64,000 nucleotides of DNA from Scolanthus callimorphus (taxonomy: Eukaryota > Cnidaria > Anthozoa > Actiniaria > Edwardsiidae): positions 20,669,854 to 20,733,853 of the forward strand of contig CM066913.1 in assembly GCA_033964015.1 (NCBI GenBank), written 5' to 3'. A program made the position numbers and the translations under genes. Below are positions 29,801-43,400 of this stretch, one piece after another (positions within the stretch are counted from its first letter, which is position 1; each line of letters opens with the position of its first letter). The notes beneath the pieces are model-generated. The model ran no database searches. It saw nothing but the letters and a program-made list of their open reading frames with translations, and was not told where the DNA came from.

Positions 29801-32800
29801 GGAGGGACTAGAAATTCTAGGCGGGTGGGGGGAAGGGGGTTCAATTTATAGTTCCTAAATTCAATGTAGTTGAGGTCAGAAATCAGTAGAAATTCCTCAA
29901 TTTAAGACTTCAAATGGGTATGGTTCAGAGCGAGGACGATGTAGATCAAGTGTAATAGATCAAAACTGAAACTGGGACGTCAAACAAAACTGAAATGTCG
30001 TCTTCTTCGAAGCTTTGCTTATTGGTGAGCAAGAGCCCATCTGCAGAGCCGCCATGTGCGATATTGGGATCAAGTATTGACGCTTTCTATCCAACTTACT
30101 CTAGACAGTCATCTTCAGTGAAGCCTTCTCCATGTTATTACCCCCAAACATCACCACGAATCTCTTTTAGACATGTTGTTCTGGAAAGTACCACTGAAAG
30201 TCAACTTGAAAACACCCCAAACACGGTTGATTGCCAGCACTGGACGACATTTTTTCTTCCTTGGTTTAGAAATTCCACGGCGTGCTTTAACTCAGTCATT
30301 TTAAGCACTTTGACGCCCCATCCTACTAATGCTAATGTGTAAACGATACCAGTCCTGCCACTATAAAAGCATGAATATTACTAAATAATTAACAAAACTG
30401 TAAGTTTTGGGGCGTGGTCCTCCATGGGGTGACCGAAGAAGTACCATAGTCGATGTCGGTTTGTCGCTGGAATTATTACGTATGTATCTGTGAAAGGTTA
30501 TGACCTTTGACTGAAATCACTGCTGAGATTTATTCCACCCCTGGCACTGGAAGTATATGACGAGGGGGAGTTGCTTGATCATGAATTAAACCATGCGATA
30601 TTATGCGATACACTATCAAATACTGAATTTTACTCGACCTTCAAAAGCCTATTAATGATTTTCCACTTCAATAAAACTGGAATTACATGACGTAGGGCGT
30701 GAGTCTACATTCGAATTAGACCAAAGCACTATGGTCGGTTGTCGCATGAATTTCCATGCGTGTATCCTGAAGGCAACGCCCTCTGTTGCTGATTTTATGC
30801 AATAATGAATTTCACCTTGGTACACTGGAAATACATGATCAGGGGGCGTCACTTATTGTAGAATTGTAGTGTAGTCAGTACTCTATCACGATACAAGATT
30901 TCATGCATGAACATCAAAGGCAACATGTTGTTTTACTAGTTTAAAGGATAATTAATTCCACCGCTATAAAACTGGAAGTATACGTTTTCGAGGGTGGGTC
31001 TACATCCAGAATTGCTCGGCATTGTATTGGCAGCTCTATCATCCTGTCAAGTTTCATGTTTTTTTTCATCAAAATGAACAATTACGTGCTTTTTCTTCAC
31101 GATATTCCTGCAGTATTCGTGAGAGATCCTTTGTACAGACCTAGTTATTTTTAGAACTGTTTTTCTCGTTGAATTGCAATGCTATTGTTTTTGTAGCCAA
31201 TCAAATTCATTCATCAGTAGCTCATTAAAACTTCGGTATTTGCAACCGCTCAACCGATACGCACGTTCTTGCAAAACTGTATTCTTTAATTTGGCCTATT
31301 GTGTTCTGCCTTTGTTATTCTCTGTGAGTGACCTTAGGGAAATATAAAGAAGACTAAGTACCAATCTAAAAATAACGAGGTCTATCTAAAGGTTCTCTCA
31401 CGCCATATTATCATGTTGTACACTCTTATTGATGTACTCTTGACTGGTGTAAATCCTTATCTCCAAAGAGGAGGCAGTTCCAAGGACAAAACTGAATAGA
31501 CTGTACTGTACATGTTAATAAGTGATCATTTAGCTAGTGAGAGGTTATCGCAGCAAGAACATGGTTTTGGTGTGAATGGGGTATAAGTCTCTCCTCAATT
31601 CAACCTTGCCCAGGCTTACAAAATAGTGGCGCCAAACGCAAGACGTTGTACCTCCTTGTACTTGCCTCTAATAGGAATTACGCCGACGCAAGCGCATGCG
31701 CGTCAATAGGTTCACACTTGTCTTGCGCATGCGTTTAAGTGTGAGCCAACGTGATAACAACCTCGTACCCAGAGCCCGTCATCTTTTGGCCAGCGGCAAG
31801 ATTCAGGGCCCTGGGGGAATCCGATTTGTGAGCATGCGTGGTAGGTCAAAAACGTAACGAACTTTCATACAACAATCAAACCGGAAACCCAGAATCTGGG
31901 TTTTAAAAAAATCGATTCCCCCAGAGCCCTGAATCTTTGCCGCTGGCCAAAAGATGACGGGCTCTGGGTACGAGATTGACGTGATAATAGATCTGGGGAC
32001 CTATAGATCCATCAGGATTCAGATCTGCCCTACGAGTCCTTATCTACCCAAAACTAGCCATTTCGACCATCCGTACTGTTCCCCATCTTGAAAAATGATC
32101 GCCATGGACGATTCCAGCTATAACGCAAGCGCGCGCTGCATGTCGGTAGATGTGGGACATTTGTTGAACAAACTGTTAAAAATGCGCGCGCTGCATTCTG
32201 GTAGTTGTGGAACACGGCTTGGGCAGTTATGAACAAAGAGCGCGCGTCCATTGAAATCGAACTTGGTTTCACGCTCCCACGATTATAAACGTCGGGTGGT
32301 CTTTCCATGTGCATGGGTCTTGTCAGGTGCAAAGTGCGATAAAAACGAACTCGACGTGTAAGGAGAATACAGTTCGAGGTCACACTACATGGTTGACCAT
32401 TTCGTGGGGTTGGGGTGGGGGGTAAATGCTTGGCACGTTTAAGGATATCCTTACCGTAGGGACAGCTGTGATAAAGAACTGTGAGCCGTTGGTGTTGGGC
32501 CCAGCGTTAGCCATACTGACAGTGTACGGTCTGTCGTGGCGCAGGTTGCGGTGAAACTCGTCTTCAAACTCACCACCCCAGATGGACTCTCCCCCTGTGC
32601 CATCACCTGTACAAATATAAATATAAATCAAACTTGGATGTACATTCACATTTCCACTAAGAAAGTAAACAAAACTTTCTTTCTGCCATGCGTTACTGCT
32701 GTTTACATAATGCTGCGATCTCTGCAGCAACTAATTAAATTGTATTTTCAAAGCGTTCCCTAAATCAAACATCTAAGGCCTAGTACATACGCCGCTCTTA

Positions 32801-34405
32801 TCATGAGCCGATCCTAATGCAAAATCTCAATAAAACAAAATTTTTTGGCCATCTCTCGTCTGCTTGTAGCCTAAACTATTCTAAATGAAACCGGGAATGT
32901 AGAATCGATTTTAACGCCGCGAGTTTCGAGTATTTCATGGTAACAGTTTGGTACGGCTCATGATGAGAGCGGCGTATGTACTAGGCCTCCGGTAGTTTTT
33001 GCAAAACCCTGAGTGATGTTTGTGATTGCTAAGTGTTAGTTGTGCAATCGAAGGAAGGTCATAAAACACGGCTTGACTGTAGCTTCAGAGTTCGCAGACT
33101 TCATTTTAAACCTGCAGTAGCCAATACAAATCATTCACAAAACAAGGTGACTTCTATAGTTTGCGAATGTACAATTACTTTGGAACCTGGGACGACAAGA
33201 GGGGGACAAGAGCCGCTACGGGGGCCATGGTCAGGGCGTAGCCAGCCTTTCCAAGGGAGTGGAGGGGAAGGGGAGTGGGGGTCAAGTATACATATGGAGA
33301 GCAGTACAGGGGGTTCCGGAACCCCTGGAACCTCCCCTGGCCACGCCCCTGCATGTTTCCCAAACAAAGAGTGGTGCCGTTACCTTGCGGGTCTCCTGTT
33401 TGTACCATGAACTGCTTGATAATCCGATGGAAGATGTGACTGTTGTAATAACCATTTTTACTGTGCGTGGCAAAGTTCTCGACGGTCTTTGGGCACCTGG
33501 AAATGACAGAAGAACGTGAAAATGTACTTACTTCATTCAACCAAGTAGCGTCCCAACGGATCATTTACACGCGGCAATTTGTCGGGCGGATTGTAATTTG
33601 TGCCGCGACGTATTTATTTTGCCTGATGAAACATCGGCCCTAACACGAAACAACCCGTTGGGAATGAAACAGTTAACAGTTATGCCCCAGGAATGTAATC
33701 AACACTGGAATATGAGTCTTGAATATGAGATGATGTAAGGCTTATGTACTCGTTGTTAATATCTGTAACATAGTGGCATTTATTATATAGACACGAGTGT
33801 TTTACTGGGAAATACGCCACTCGTAGATCTCATATGAAGCTACATCCGGGTCCTGAGTGACATATTTTCCATATCCTCACTAGTGAGGATATCGATCAAA
33901 ACTAAAGTGCTTGCAAATCAATTTGGAATATTTTTTTCTGGTTTGTTTATATAATAAAAAGAACATTACACGGTGGCTTGAAGATATGAGTTTTATTTTC
34001 TCGTGTCAAAAACCACTCGAAAATAAAACTCATATCTTCGCGCCACCGTGTAATATCCTCTATATAAATACGGAGATCAGGTCAATAAATACGAAGTCAG
34101 AACTCTGGTTTGTGTGCGCTTGTTTTGTTTGGTGATTGGATTAAAGAGTCGGGTTCGTTGGGCTCGCTGCGAGATGTTTTCTTAGTTATATTTTTCAGGT
34201 TATCGACACAAGTTGTTTCGATTTTAGAAGTCGGGCCGACATCGAATGAAGCTTACAAAAAATCGACCCGACAAATTGCGGTGTGTAGACCAGCCATAAA
34301 ATAATGCTCTTCAACTTACTCTTTGCTGAAGAGCTTGAACGTGATATCACCCAGAGTGGTGTGGAGGGTGGCCATCTCAGGGAGTTTGGCAGGCGCACCG
34401 GATCC
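26832..34405 (-). CDS. PPWD1: PPWD1 exons 16-19: cyclophilin-type isomerase domain and stop
   Basis: Exon 16: [20 protein letters not shown]. Exon 17: [27 protein letters not shown] and TGDPQ; the FHR arginine corresponds to the catalytic Arg of cyclophilin A. Exon 18: [14 protein letters not shown] and [18 protein letters not shown]. Exon 19: [20 protein letters not shown], carrying the Trp of the cyclosporin-binding pocket, and [14 protein letters not shown] before TAG at 26834-26832. All main active-site residues are present, so the domain is probably active. Confidence 0.93.
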
Positions 34406-37400
34406 CTGCACACAAATCACAACCTCTCGTTACATACATCTACATCATTTTTGTCGTAACAATTAGTATATATAATAGGACTCCATGCTGTCCAATTAAG
34501 AAAAATTGGATGATTCAGAGGAACTCTAAAATTGGTCGAGGCCGCAGGCCGAGTCCAATTTGGAGTTCCGAGGAATCATCCATTTTTTCTTAATTGGACA
34601 AGCATGGAGTTCTGTTTATTATTATATAGTGAATGATAAAATGCCGAAATTGTCCAATTTCAGCGCGCGCGATCCAATTAAAAAATAATTGGACAGTTGA
34701 CAACAATGGATTTCGCACTGGCTATATAATTATAGGAATTATAGGAGTTTGATTATTAAACCATTTTCACTGATCTCATTGTGCTCCATAAAGTTACGGG
34801 AGGAGACCTGGCGGAGCCCAAACGGCTATGACGATCAATGGAAAAGGGGGAGGGAGAGAGGGGCAAAGAAAGGAGCCACGCCAGTATGGGTGAGCACAAA
34901 GAGACCGAATCCCAACATGATCACCCACATGTCCGCACAAAGGCTTTGAGAGTCAACCTGGCCGCGGGAGTCGAAAACAGAGTGATTATGCTAATGAATA
35001 GAATGCCTTATATTCGCACTAACTAGATCAGTGAAACTAGCCTGATTCGGTAGAGTTTGTTGACACTTCCTGATCAAATTCACGGTGCGAAACTCTGCAT
35101 GAGAATCACGTGGGGAATATTGAACAATCACAATGAAGCTTACATTTTCCTCTTTCTATCTGCCAATCAGTGGTTAGCTTATAACTCGCAAGCTACAAGA
35201 TTTTCACCGAGTCAACTTGCTAGAGGGAATTTATTTTTTCCTCTGTTTTTATTGTTTTTCGAAAATAATCACGGGTAAATTTTAAGTAATTTAAACAGAT
35301 GAAAGAACTCTTGACACCGTGACATTGATCAGACGCAGAGATAGGAAGTGCCAACGTACTCACCGTAGCGGATGGAATCAGGCTAGAGCTTGAGGGGGCA
35401 AAAAGGATATGAGGATAAGGTATATCAGCAATAGAGGTCGGTTCAATTAAAGTATCTTTAGGATTTCGCAAGGTGCACAATTGGTGGGCATGTGTACCTG
35501 TGTAGCTGCTAGTATTTCCTCTCGCGAAGGCTTTTCATTGAAGATATCCGGTCACTCTCTCCACTACAAGAAACAAAATCAACTTGTCACATGATTTTAT
35601 AGCTTGGGCTCAAATGGACGCAACATGAATTTACCATCGAGATATGATACATCTTACTACAAAGAATGGGTGCATATCAAGATAACGGTGTCGTCTTTTT
35701 AGAGATCGAGCGGGCTTCCTGTGGTGTCTTGTCTACCTTGTTTACAGGTTCTTCACCGTGAAAAACACAGTGGAAAATCCACATAACATCTTTTCTCGAG
35801 TGTATCTGAATTCTGGTTGAGTTTTAAGCTTTCTGGGCCAATAAAAATAGTGAAAAACTTACTGGGATTCCAAATATGGAGCTGAAGAAAGTCGACACTT
35901 TTTCAAGGGATCTTGATATGTATTGAAATGTTTTTCTCGGATTTAAGAGATGAACCCCCACACTACTTCACCGTGATCATTTTTTATTTTGTTGTGACAA
36001 GCGATGAAATATTCACGCGCCGAATGCAATGAGCCGTACCACTAGGTGGTTCATTCATTAATTTTGATTCTGATTCTGATCTCTAATTACGATTTTATGT
36101 AGAGCTGGGAGGGTAAAAAGGTGTCAGCCCTATAGACCTCTACCTTGGGCGTAATGTTGTCCCATTTCAGATCACGTGGCATTCATTTGAGTAATCTTTC
36201 TTTGTTTGGGTTGCTTCCATATTCATATTTCCTTCGGTGCGTAGCAGAAAAACAAAGAAAGAATACTTATTGCAGGGGCGGCGGAGCACTCTCAAAAGTG
36301 GGGGTGCCGAAGAGGCAAAAAATGTAATTTCGTTTTGTCATGTTTCTACCTCATATACATTTCAGATGAAAATATGTCACAATATAATCTTAACCCCTAC
36401 GTTCTCCGAGCTTAATGTCAAAACAGAAACAAAAAGGACACCCTTCTGTTCTTCTGTTCCTTTCTAGCTTCAAAAAGTGGGGGTGCTCCCCCCCCCCCCC
36501 CCCCCCCCAGTTCAAAAAGTGGGGGTGCTCGAGCACCCCCCCCCCCCCCACCCTGGTCCGCCACCTATGCATGGGAATGCCACGCGATCTGAAATAGGAC
36601 AATATTACGCCCAAGGTAAAAAGGTCTAGTTTACGCTCTGTGCAAAGCGGACTCTCTTTTTTGGTGAAGCTTACGGCCACATTTTTATTCTTTCGCGAAT
36701 TCCCTTCGCCTCTAGCACAGGGAATTTCAGCAGAAACCCATCCATGGCTAAAGTTTACTTTCCAAGTGTAGAACAATGGGATGATGAGAAATACGAACAT
36801 TTTCCATTTTCTGCCTTGGGATATTCCGCAGTGTTTCTGAAGACAATTTCCTTTGTAGGTCTCAGCCAAGTCACGACATTATATCACTCCTTGCAAAAGA
36901 AATTCTAAAGGCACTAACCTGAGTTCAGGACCTCTTGAGGAAAAGATGTAAAACCTGTTTTTCTTGTATCCAGAACAGAACACTGTCGGGTCTGCAGACT
37001 CCATGGTCAGGGACGGATTGTCGGCGGTTTGTATTTCCTGTGTAATATATCGTTTAGGATTAGGAAACGATCGGTTTTAGACTTGTTCTTTATGACACTT
37101 GCTTCTAGCACTTTTGTGAATAGAGTTTATCTGAGTAAACATGGTCTTCCCTGATGCTTACTGTTGATTGTTTGTGTAAACACGAAGAAGTGTACTTAAC
37201 TGGGCTGCTTGAATTTGGTAATAGAGCGGATTTCAGATGACTATCGAAAGTAAATCAGACTTGTGTTTTCTACGTGTTCCTATGGTTGAGATCGTGAGAT
37301 CGTTAAGTCAGCCAATCAGAATGCGAAGAAAAACCAAAATACGTCGACTCTTGTTTTCTTTGGTCACGACCTCTGATTGGTTTGTTGCAGCATGGCTTTC

Positions 37401-40400
37401 GTTTCTCTTGGCTGTATTTTCTTCTGTATTATTTTGCGTTTTAACACTTTCAACAATCGTGTGAAATGCTCTAACCAGCCAATCTAAACCATGTCATATT
37501 TACTTCATTTCCTGATTGGTTTGACTGTGAATGGATTTCGCTCCTGATTCGCTGCCTCTATTCACAGGGAATTTCTGCACAATCAATCCATGGGAAAGCT
37601 GCATTTCCCACACAAGGTACACACATCGAAGTGTTCGGACACTTCCCATTCTTCTACCATAAGAAATTCAGCTTTTCCCATGGATGGGTTTCGGCATAAA
37701 TTCCCAGTGATTTGCCGGACACAGTTAAAGATGGACACATAAGCACGTCACGCTCCGTTTCTTTTGTCGCGGGCTCTATGTGCTTGACGACTGTCTTTCA
37801 AATAAAAGCGAGGCGCAAATGGTGAGGCCATTTTCACTAAAATGTCGATTGCTATTCTCGTACCAACAGGCTCCCGGCTGTTCAGCTCGCGGGGGAGGCT
37901 TTGGTAGCAGCCGTTTGGAGGACTTTGCTGCTGTTGAACGTTGGGGCAGAATGTCATGCGAGATTCAGCCGGCTGATGGAGTAGACGGGTGGTTTACGGA
38001 CCTGAATGGACCCCGGCCGCTCGGTTTGCCCTCCCGACCGTTCCACTTAGGGCACCGTTGTAATTGGCTATCGCTGTAGTGGCTCCCGGCCTGAGCCATT
38101 TTACATGTTTTTCTTTTCAACCCTCTTTTTGTATTGTAATTGCAGGCGAAGATAAAAAATAAATGTAATTTCACTTAAAGGCCCATAGTCAACCGGGAAC
38201 CTTTGCGCTTTGTTTTCAATTTGATCCATTGTTATTCAACAGCTGTGATTGGCTGATACTGAAGTTCCCAAAGGGTTCCTGTTGAAACTGAAAATTTAAC
38301 GGCTCATGTATAAAATCTTGCACATGCTTAAATGGCTCTTACCAGAGCCTCCCCACCCACCCACCCAAATCCGAGTTGACGAGCAGGGGAGCTCTGGGTA
38401 CGAGAGTGGTCGATTGCCAGTGGCTCTACTCAAGATGAATCACATGTTTCTCTAAACAAAACGTCCTGCGTTGAAGACGTTACAATGAATAGTTTCTTCG
38501 GCTCTTTCCCGTTTTCTTTCCAGTCAGCTACGTAAGTTTGTACACATGTCGGCAACCCAACTAAAATGGCCGTCAACTCACCAGTGTCATGGCGGCAGTA
38601 CTCTCCTTGGGTTTGCCTTGGTAGAGCGCCAGCTGCAACACGCGCACGTTCTCCAGCTAAAGATAGAAATTATCAAGACTCAGGCACTGCCTAAAAGCAC
38701 CAAAGAGCTCCGCTAAGGATGCGATTACAATATATATATACGATTGAATGCTCCGGTTTGTTGCCATGAATGGCAACTTCGCACGTTTTTCTTTTCGTTT
38801 CATGTGCGATTTATGATTACGAAAACGTGTTTTGAAAGGCGTAGTTGTAGAGCCGACATATTGCAGCTTGCATTTCGTGCAAGAAACGAAAGTTGCGAAG
38901 TTGCCATTCATGGCAACAAACCGGAGCATTCAATTTCTAATTTTTCATTCATGTGCATTGAACGGGTCACTGCACAGGCCGACGAAGCTAAGATAAACAG
39001 CATTCTAGAGAAGCCTATTGGAGCGCGCAGCTATTTACCTTGCAACCCCATGGATTGAATAAAAGGCAGGAGTTCAGATCAAAAAACAGAATTAAATACA
39101 CCAATTAGCTTTTCATAGAAAATTTGCATCTGAACTTTTGTCTTTATAATTTTTTGGACAAAAAGGGCCTCCGTAATACGGCATTATGATGTAATTTTTA
39201 GAGTCTTGTATATAGGTGGCCAGGTTAAAATATTGTTTGCCAGTTTAGCCGAACCATGTATTAGTTTTTATTTTTTTACAAATTTTGATTTTAGCTGAAG
39301 AAGGCTGAATAGCCGAAACGTCCAATAAAGTTTTTGACAGTTATGCGTTGGAAGTTTTTGTCAAATTTTTTAATTCAAATCTATATATATATATATCTTA
39401 TTGCGACCATTGGGTCAGTAACGTAAGTGCCGCTCTTGATCAACAAAAGGCGTCTTACTCGCTAAGACCACTCTGAACCATATTATTCTTGAAGTGCCAA
39501 CAAACAGGAAGTTTGGTACACAAGCAGAAAAGCACGCTTGTTTATTGATTTTGCAGCAACAGGGGCTGAGCGATTTTGTTGCTCGATATTTTGCCATCTG
39601 GAAACAAAGCATAACACCATGATTGTAATTTGGTGGTTTCGATACTTTGTTCGATGCAAATAATGTTTAAAGCCAAAAGGATAGAGTATTACACAGGGTT
39701 CCCACGTTTTCAGGCTTTCAAAATTCCAGGACTTTTAAGGATCTTTTCTTGAATAAAATTAATGACATTTCATAATGAAAAATGCGGGTTTTCGCGCACT
39801 TATAAGATATCCTTTGTTTTATTCAGGTTCCATTATATTTATTTATATACACACTCAACATCTTGCAAATCGTTCTTCAGAAGAATATTTCCATATTTCC
39901 GTATTATACAAACGCGCTTGAGCGCCAGTAAGTAAAGAGGGAATATGAGCTTAGGATAAGTTGCTATTCGACAGAGCGAAAATAACCTGTTTAGATCACT
40001 AAATTTCAAATAATAAGGTCAGGTTAACTCAGAAAAGCTTGATTTTTTGCATACAGACTCCTTGTCTTATTAGAAACAAAATATCAAAAATGACTTTTTC
40101 TAATGGATCCGTCTTTGAGATATTAGGCTTTAAACTTTGGTTTCTGTGCCATTTTATGGGAGAATTGGTATTTTGATCAGGAATTCTGCAAACTTTGTTC
40201 AATCATATCTAAAATTCATATTCTTCAAATTTCTTGAAAATTTGGAATTATGCTTTTGGTCATAGAAACTCTTTGTATACGGAATCTTGAGCTTATATAT
40301 TTAAATATGGCGAAGTTAGACATTTCATTTTTGGTCATTTCCGCTCTGTTTTGCTATTCAGATACCTTGCCTATCATTCGGACGCAGCGATTGGTGTGGA

Positions 40401-43400
40401 CATTGACAACTGCGATGAGAAAAACAAAATATGTTTTACTGATGGCGATGGTAGCTACAATCATATACGAGGATACAGGGTCATTTGTGGGCCTCCAGGA
40501 AAGTTTAACTGGCAAAAGATGGCGACAGGACCCTCGGAGGTTGGGATGGACAAAATCATTGGAGCAAGAACGCGCCGTGCAATAACCCTACTAAGAACAG
40601 TCGGCATTTCTCCATAACGAATGAGGGTTGTCCAATACACAGACAAATTTATGCAAGGCATTGTCTAAAACAATGGAGTGTATTATAGAACGAGGCAATA
40701 CAATGGAGGAGAACAATACCATGCATAGATTAGTCAGTAGCAAAACAAGTAAAATAGCTGCCGGTAGGAAAAACGCACCGAGTATAAACACAACAGTATT
40801 TTATTTCCTCCGAGCGTACGGAACAAGGATAACCTTCATGGTCTTTTCGATACAAAATTTGGCGCTCTAGTAGGCCTGTTATTGGACCAAAACTCGCATA
40901 TTCCCCTGCAAGATTGGGCAATAGTAGAAATTTCAGAGGAAGAAATGCTGACGAGAAAGCGAGGAAGAGCAAGAAGAAAAAGCGAGAATAGAAAATTTCG
41001 GTCAACAATAAATGGCAAGAAAAGACAAGACTAGGTGAGAATAGAAAATTGGGCGTGAAGAGGTGAGATGAGCTGAAAACTCTTGACGGGGGCGGGCGGG
41101 AAGAGGCTTGATCTGTTGATTAGCCTAAAAGTTGTGTTGGAGGTAAGCGGGAAGAGACGAGAACAGGCGAGAATAACCATGACCAGTGCTTCTTGCTGAA
41201 AGGGAGAGACTCGAGCATGAAATGCAGTATTCCTCAACTAATTGCAGAGATGACCAAGGGGAGATACTCTGCTGGTTACACTTCTGTGAAACTTACTTTT
41301 TATCCCTAACATGGTCGCGTAGAGTATGAAATAACCGCTTTCATCAAACACTGAAATTAAAAATACAAAAACAAGAAATTCCAATGTGTTTGGCTATTTA
41401 TACTGACTAGAACTCTTCACAAGACACTTATCAGTTATAACTTGTCAGTAGCACAAGGTTAAGACTGCTTGCAGACCCTTGGCGAACATCCGTAAATCGA
41501 GAGAAAGTCCTACATTACATTGTCCTAGTTTGTTTGCGCGCTCCACGCTCGTGCCTTCGGCACTCACACCATCGTCGCGCCTTGGGCGCTGTTTCTCTCG
41601 GGAATTAGGACTTTCTCTCGATTTACAGACGTTCGCCAAAGAAGGGACTGTAATCAGTCTACACAAGGTTTGAAGTTGGAAGACTAACAACAGCCAAAAG
41701 ACAATTTAAACAGACAAAAGCCAGTTGTATATTTGAAAACTGGAAATCCTTACCAGCATTAGAATACTTGAATGCATCAGACTTTTCTAACTCCCTCTCG
41801 ATAGCAACACGCCGGCCAAACTCCATGTTTGGTAACTGTTGCTTTTGCTGTAGGAAAACAGTTAATTTGGGGGGTGAACAAACTTCAAGAGCAGTCAGCA
41901 GCACAGAGGAAGAGAGAGAAATTCAACATTTTGTAACAGAGTTAAAAAGATTTCCATTTTAATACCTGTTGCATTTCAGTGAAGACTTGTAATGCCTCGT
42001 CAAACACGCGCGTCTTTTTACCAGTGAGAAACCGGAACACTCTGACCTGGAATGAAGGGGTATAGAAGAAGGTTTCAGACCCTCTTGTTTTGCTAGCGTA
42101 AGCCCGGCATAATGTAACTAAATAAATGTATGAAAACCACCTCAGTACTAATGTTTAGAGGGAATAGAGCGGATTTCAGATGACCGTTGAAAGTAAGTCA
42201 GACTTGCGTTTAGTCAGCGTTTCGAGAGCGAAATGTTTCGTCTTTCAACCAATCAAAGTGTGGAATCTAAACTTCGCCTCCTAATTGGTTTGTTATTGTA
42301 TGGCTTCCACTTCTGAATGGCTGTTGGTTTTGTATTTGCGTTTAGTATTCGACAGTCATCTGAAATCCGGTCTATAGAGGCGAAACAATTCAGTTGTAGA
42401 TTCAATAAATTTCAATGGCATTCAGACCCTGTTCACACTAGACCGGTACAAAACCGGACCGGTACAATTCTGGTACGGTACCGTCGCGCGTTCACACGGG
42501 ACCGGCGGTACCGGACCGATTTTGGTACGGCTGGGCGTGCTTTTTTGGGACCGGCAAAATCCAGGTCGGTTCCAGACTCGTACCGGACCAGTGTGAACAC
42601 CGGTACCGTGCTGGTTTTGGCACACTTCCACGGTAAAGGCCTGGGTCTAGTTGCTAATCATAACAAGACGCGGATGCTAAGCTAAAACTTGAAACATTTT
42701 TCATTGCCATTTTGTCGCCACTTTTGTTTTATTTTTAACCAAAAAACTTTAATTCTCAACAAAAACATGTAAATCAACGTCAAACAAGAGGACGATGAGG
42801 CAAACGGCCGTAGCATGTGTCGCTATTTTGGCTGGTCTAACAGGACTAATGCAGTTCATGCTCCTTCAAATGGCGATCGTATACCTACAACGTGATTGGC
42901 TAAACGAGTTGCCTTGAGCCAATCAGAGAGGGAGGCCGAAAAAGCCATTCAAATGTAGCAGAGATGACAAAATCCGGCACGGTCCGGTGTGAACACTGTT
43001 GCAAAACGTGCCAGAATTGTACCGGTACCGTATGAACAGGCGGTACCGTACCAGAATTGTACCGGTCCGGTTTTGTACCGGTCTAGTGTGAACCTGGGCG
43101 TATTTATTTTGGTACATTTTGGGTGCCCAACCCTTTGATTAATAAAATTGATCACGAGAGGTTTCAGCGACATCAAAGCGAGCGATGTGCAGGTGGTCAA
43201 AATGACTTCCTGCACATCCACAAGCATGTCAAGGTTTTCTGTTGATGACCACGAAATTAGTTCAATGTCTAAAGAAGCCATTCCCTACTGTGATGTTCTA
43301 CGAACAATTATTAGCTTAGTCTTACATTTGTTGACATTTATTTCATTTCCGGTACAATCAATTTCCGGTACAGTCAGGCCGCCGGACCACGTGACTACCT

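Noticed and set aside
36390..36869. A 159-codon - strand frame
   Set aside because: It crosses the long C run and an inverted-repeat element, with strings of Gly and no family similarity.
40250..41037. A series of + strand open frames (for example 40351-40617) that look like a small gene
   Set aside because: They overlap PPWD1 exon 12 on the opposite strand, and the frames have no similarity, splice context or continuity. The protein-like look near 40366-40409 is the shadow of that exon.
42317..42685. A 122-codon + strand frame rich in Arg and Thr
   Set aside because: It is a translation of the ACCGGT palindromic element, and the same peptides recur at the other copies.
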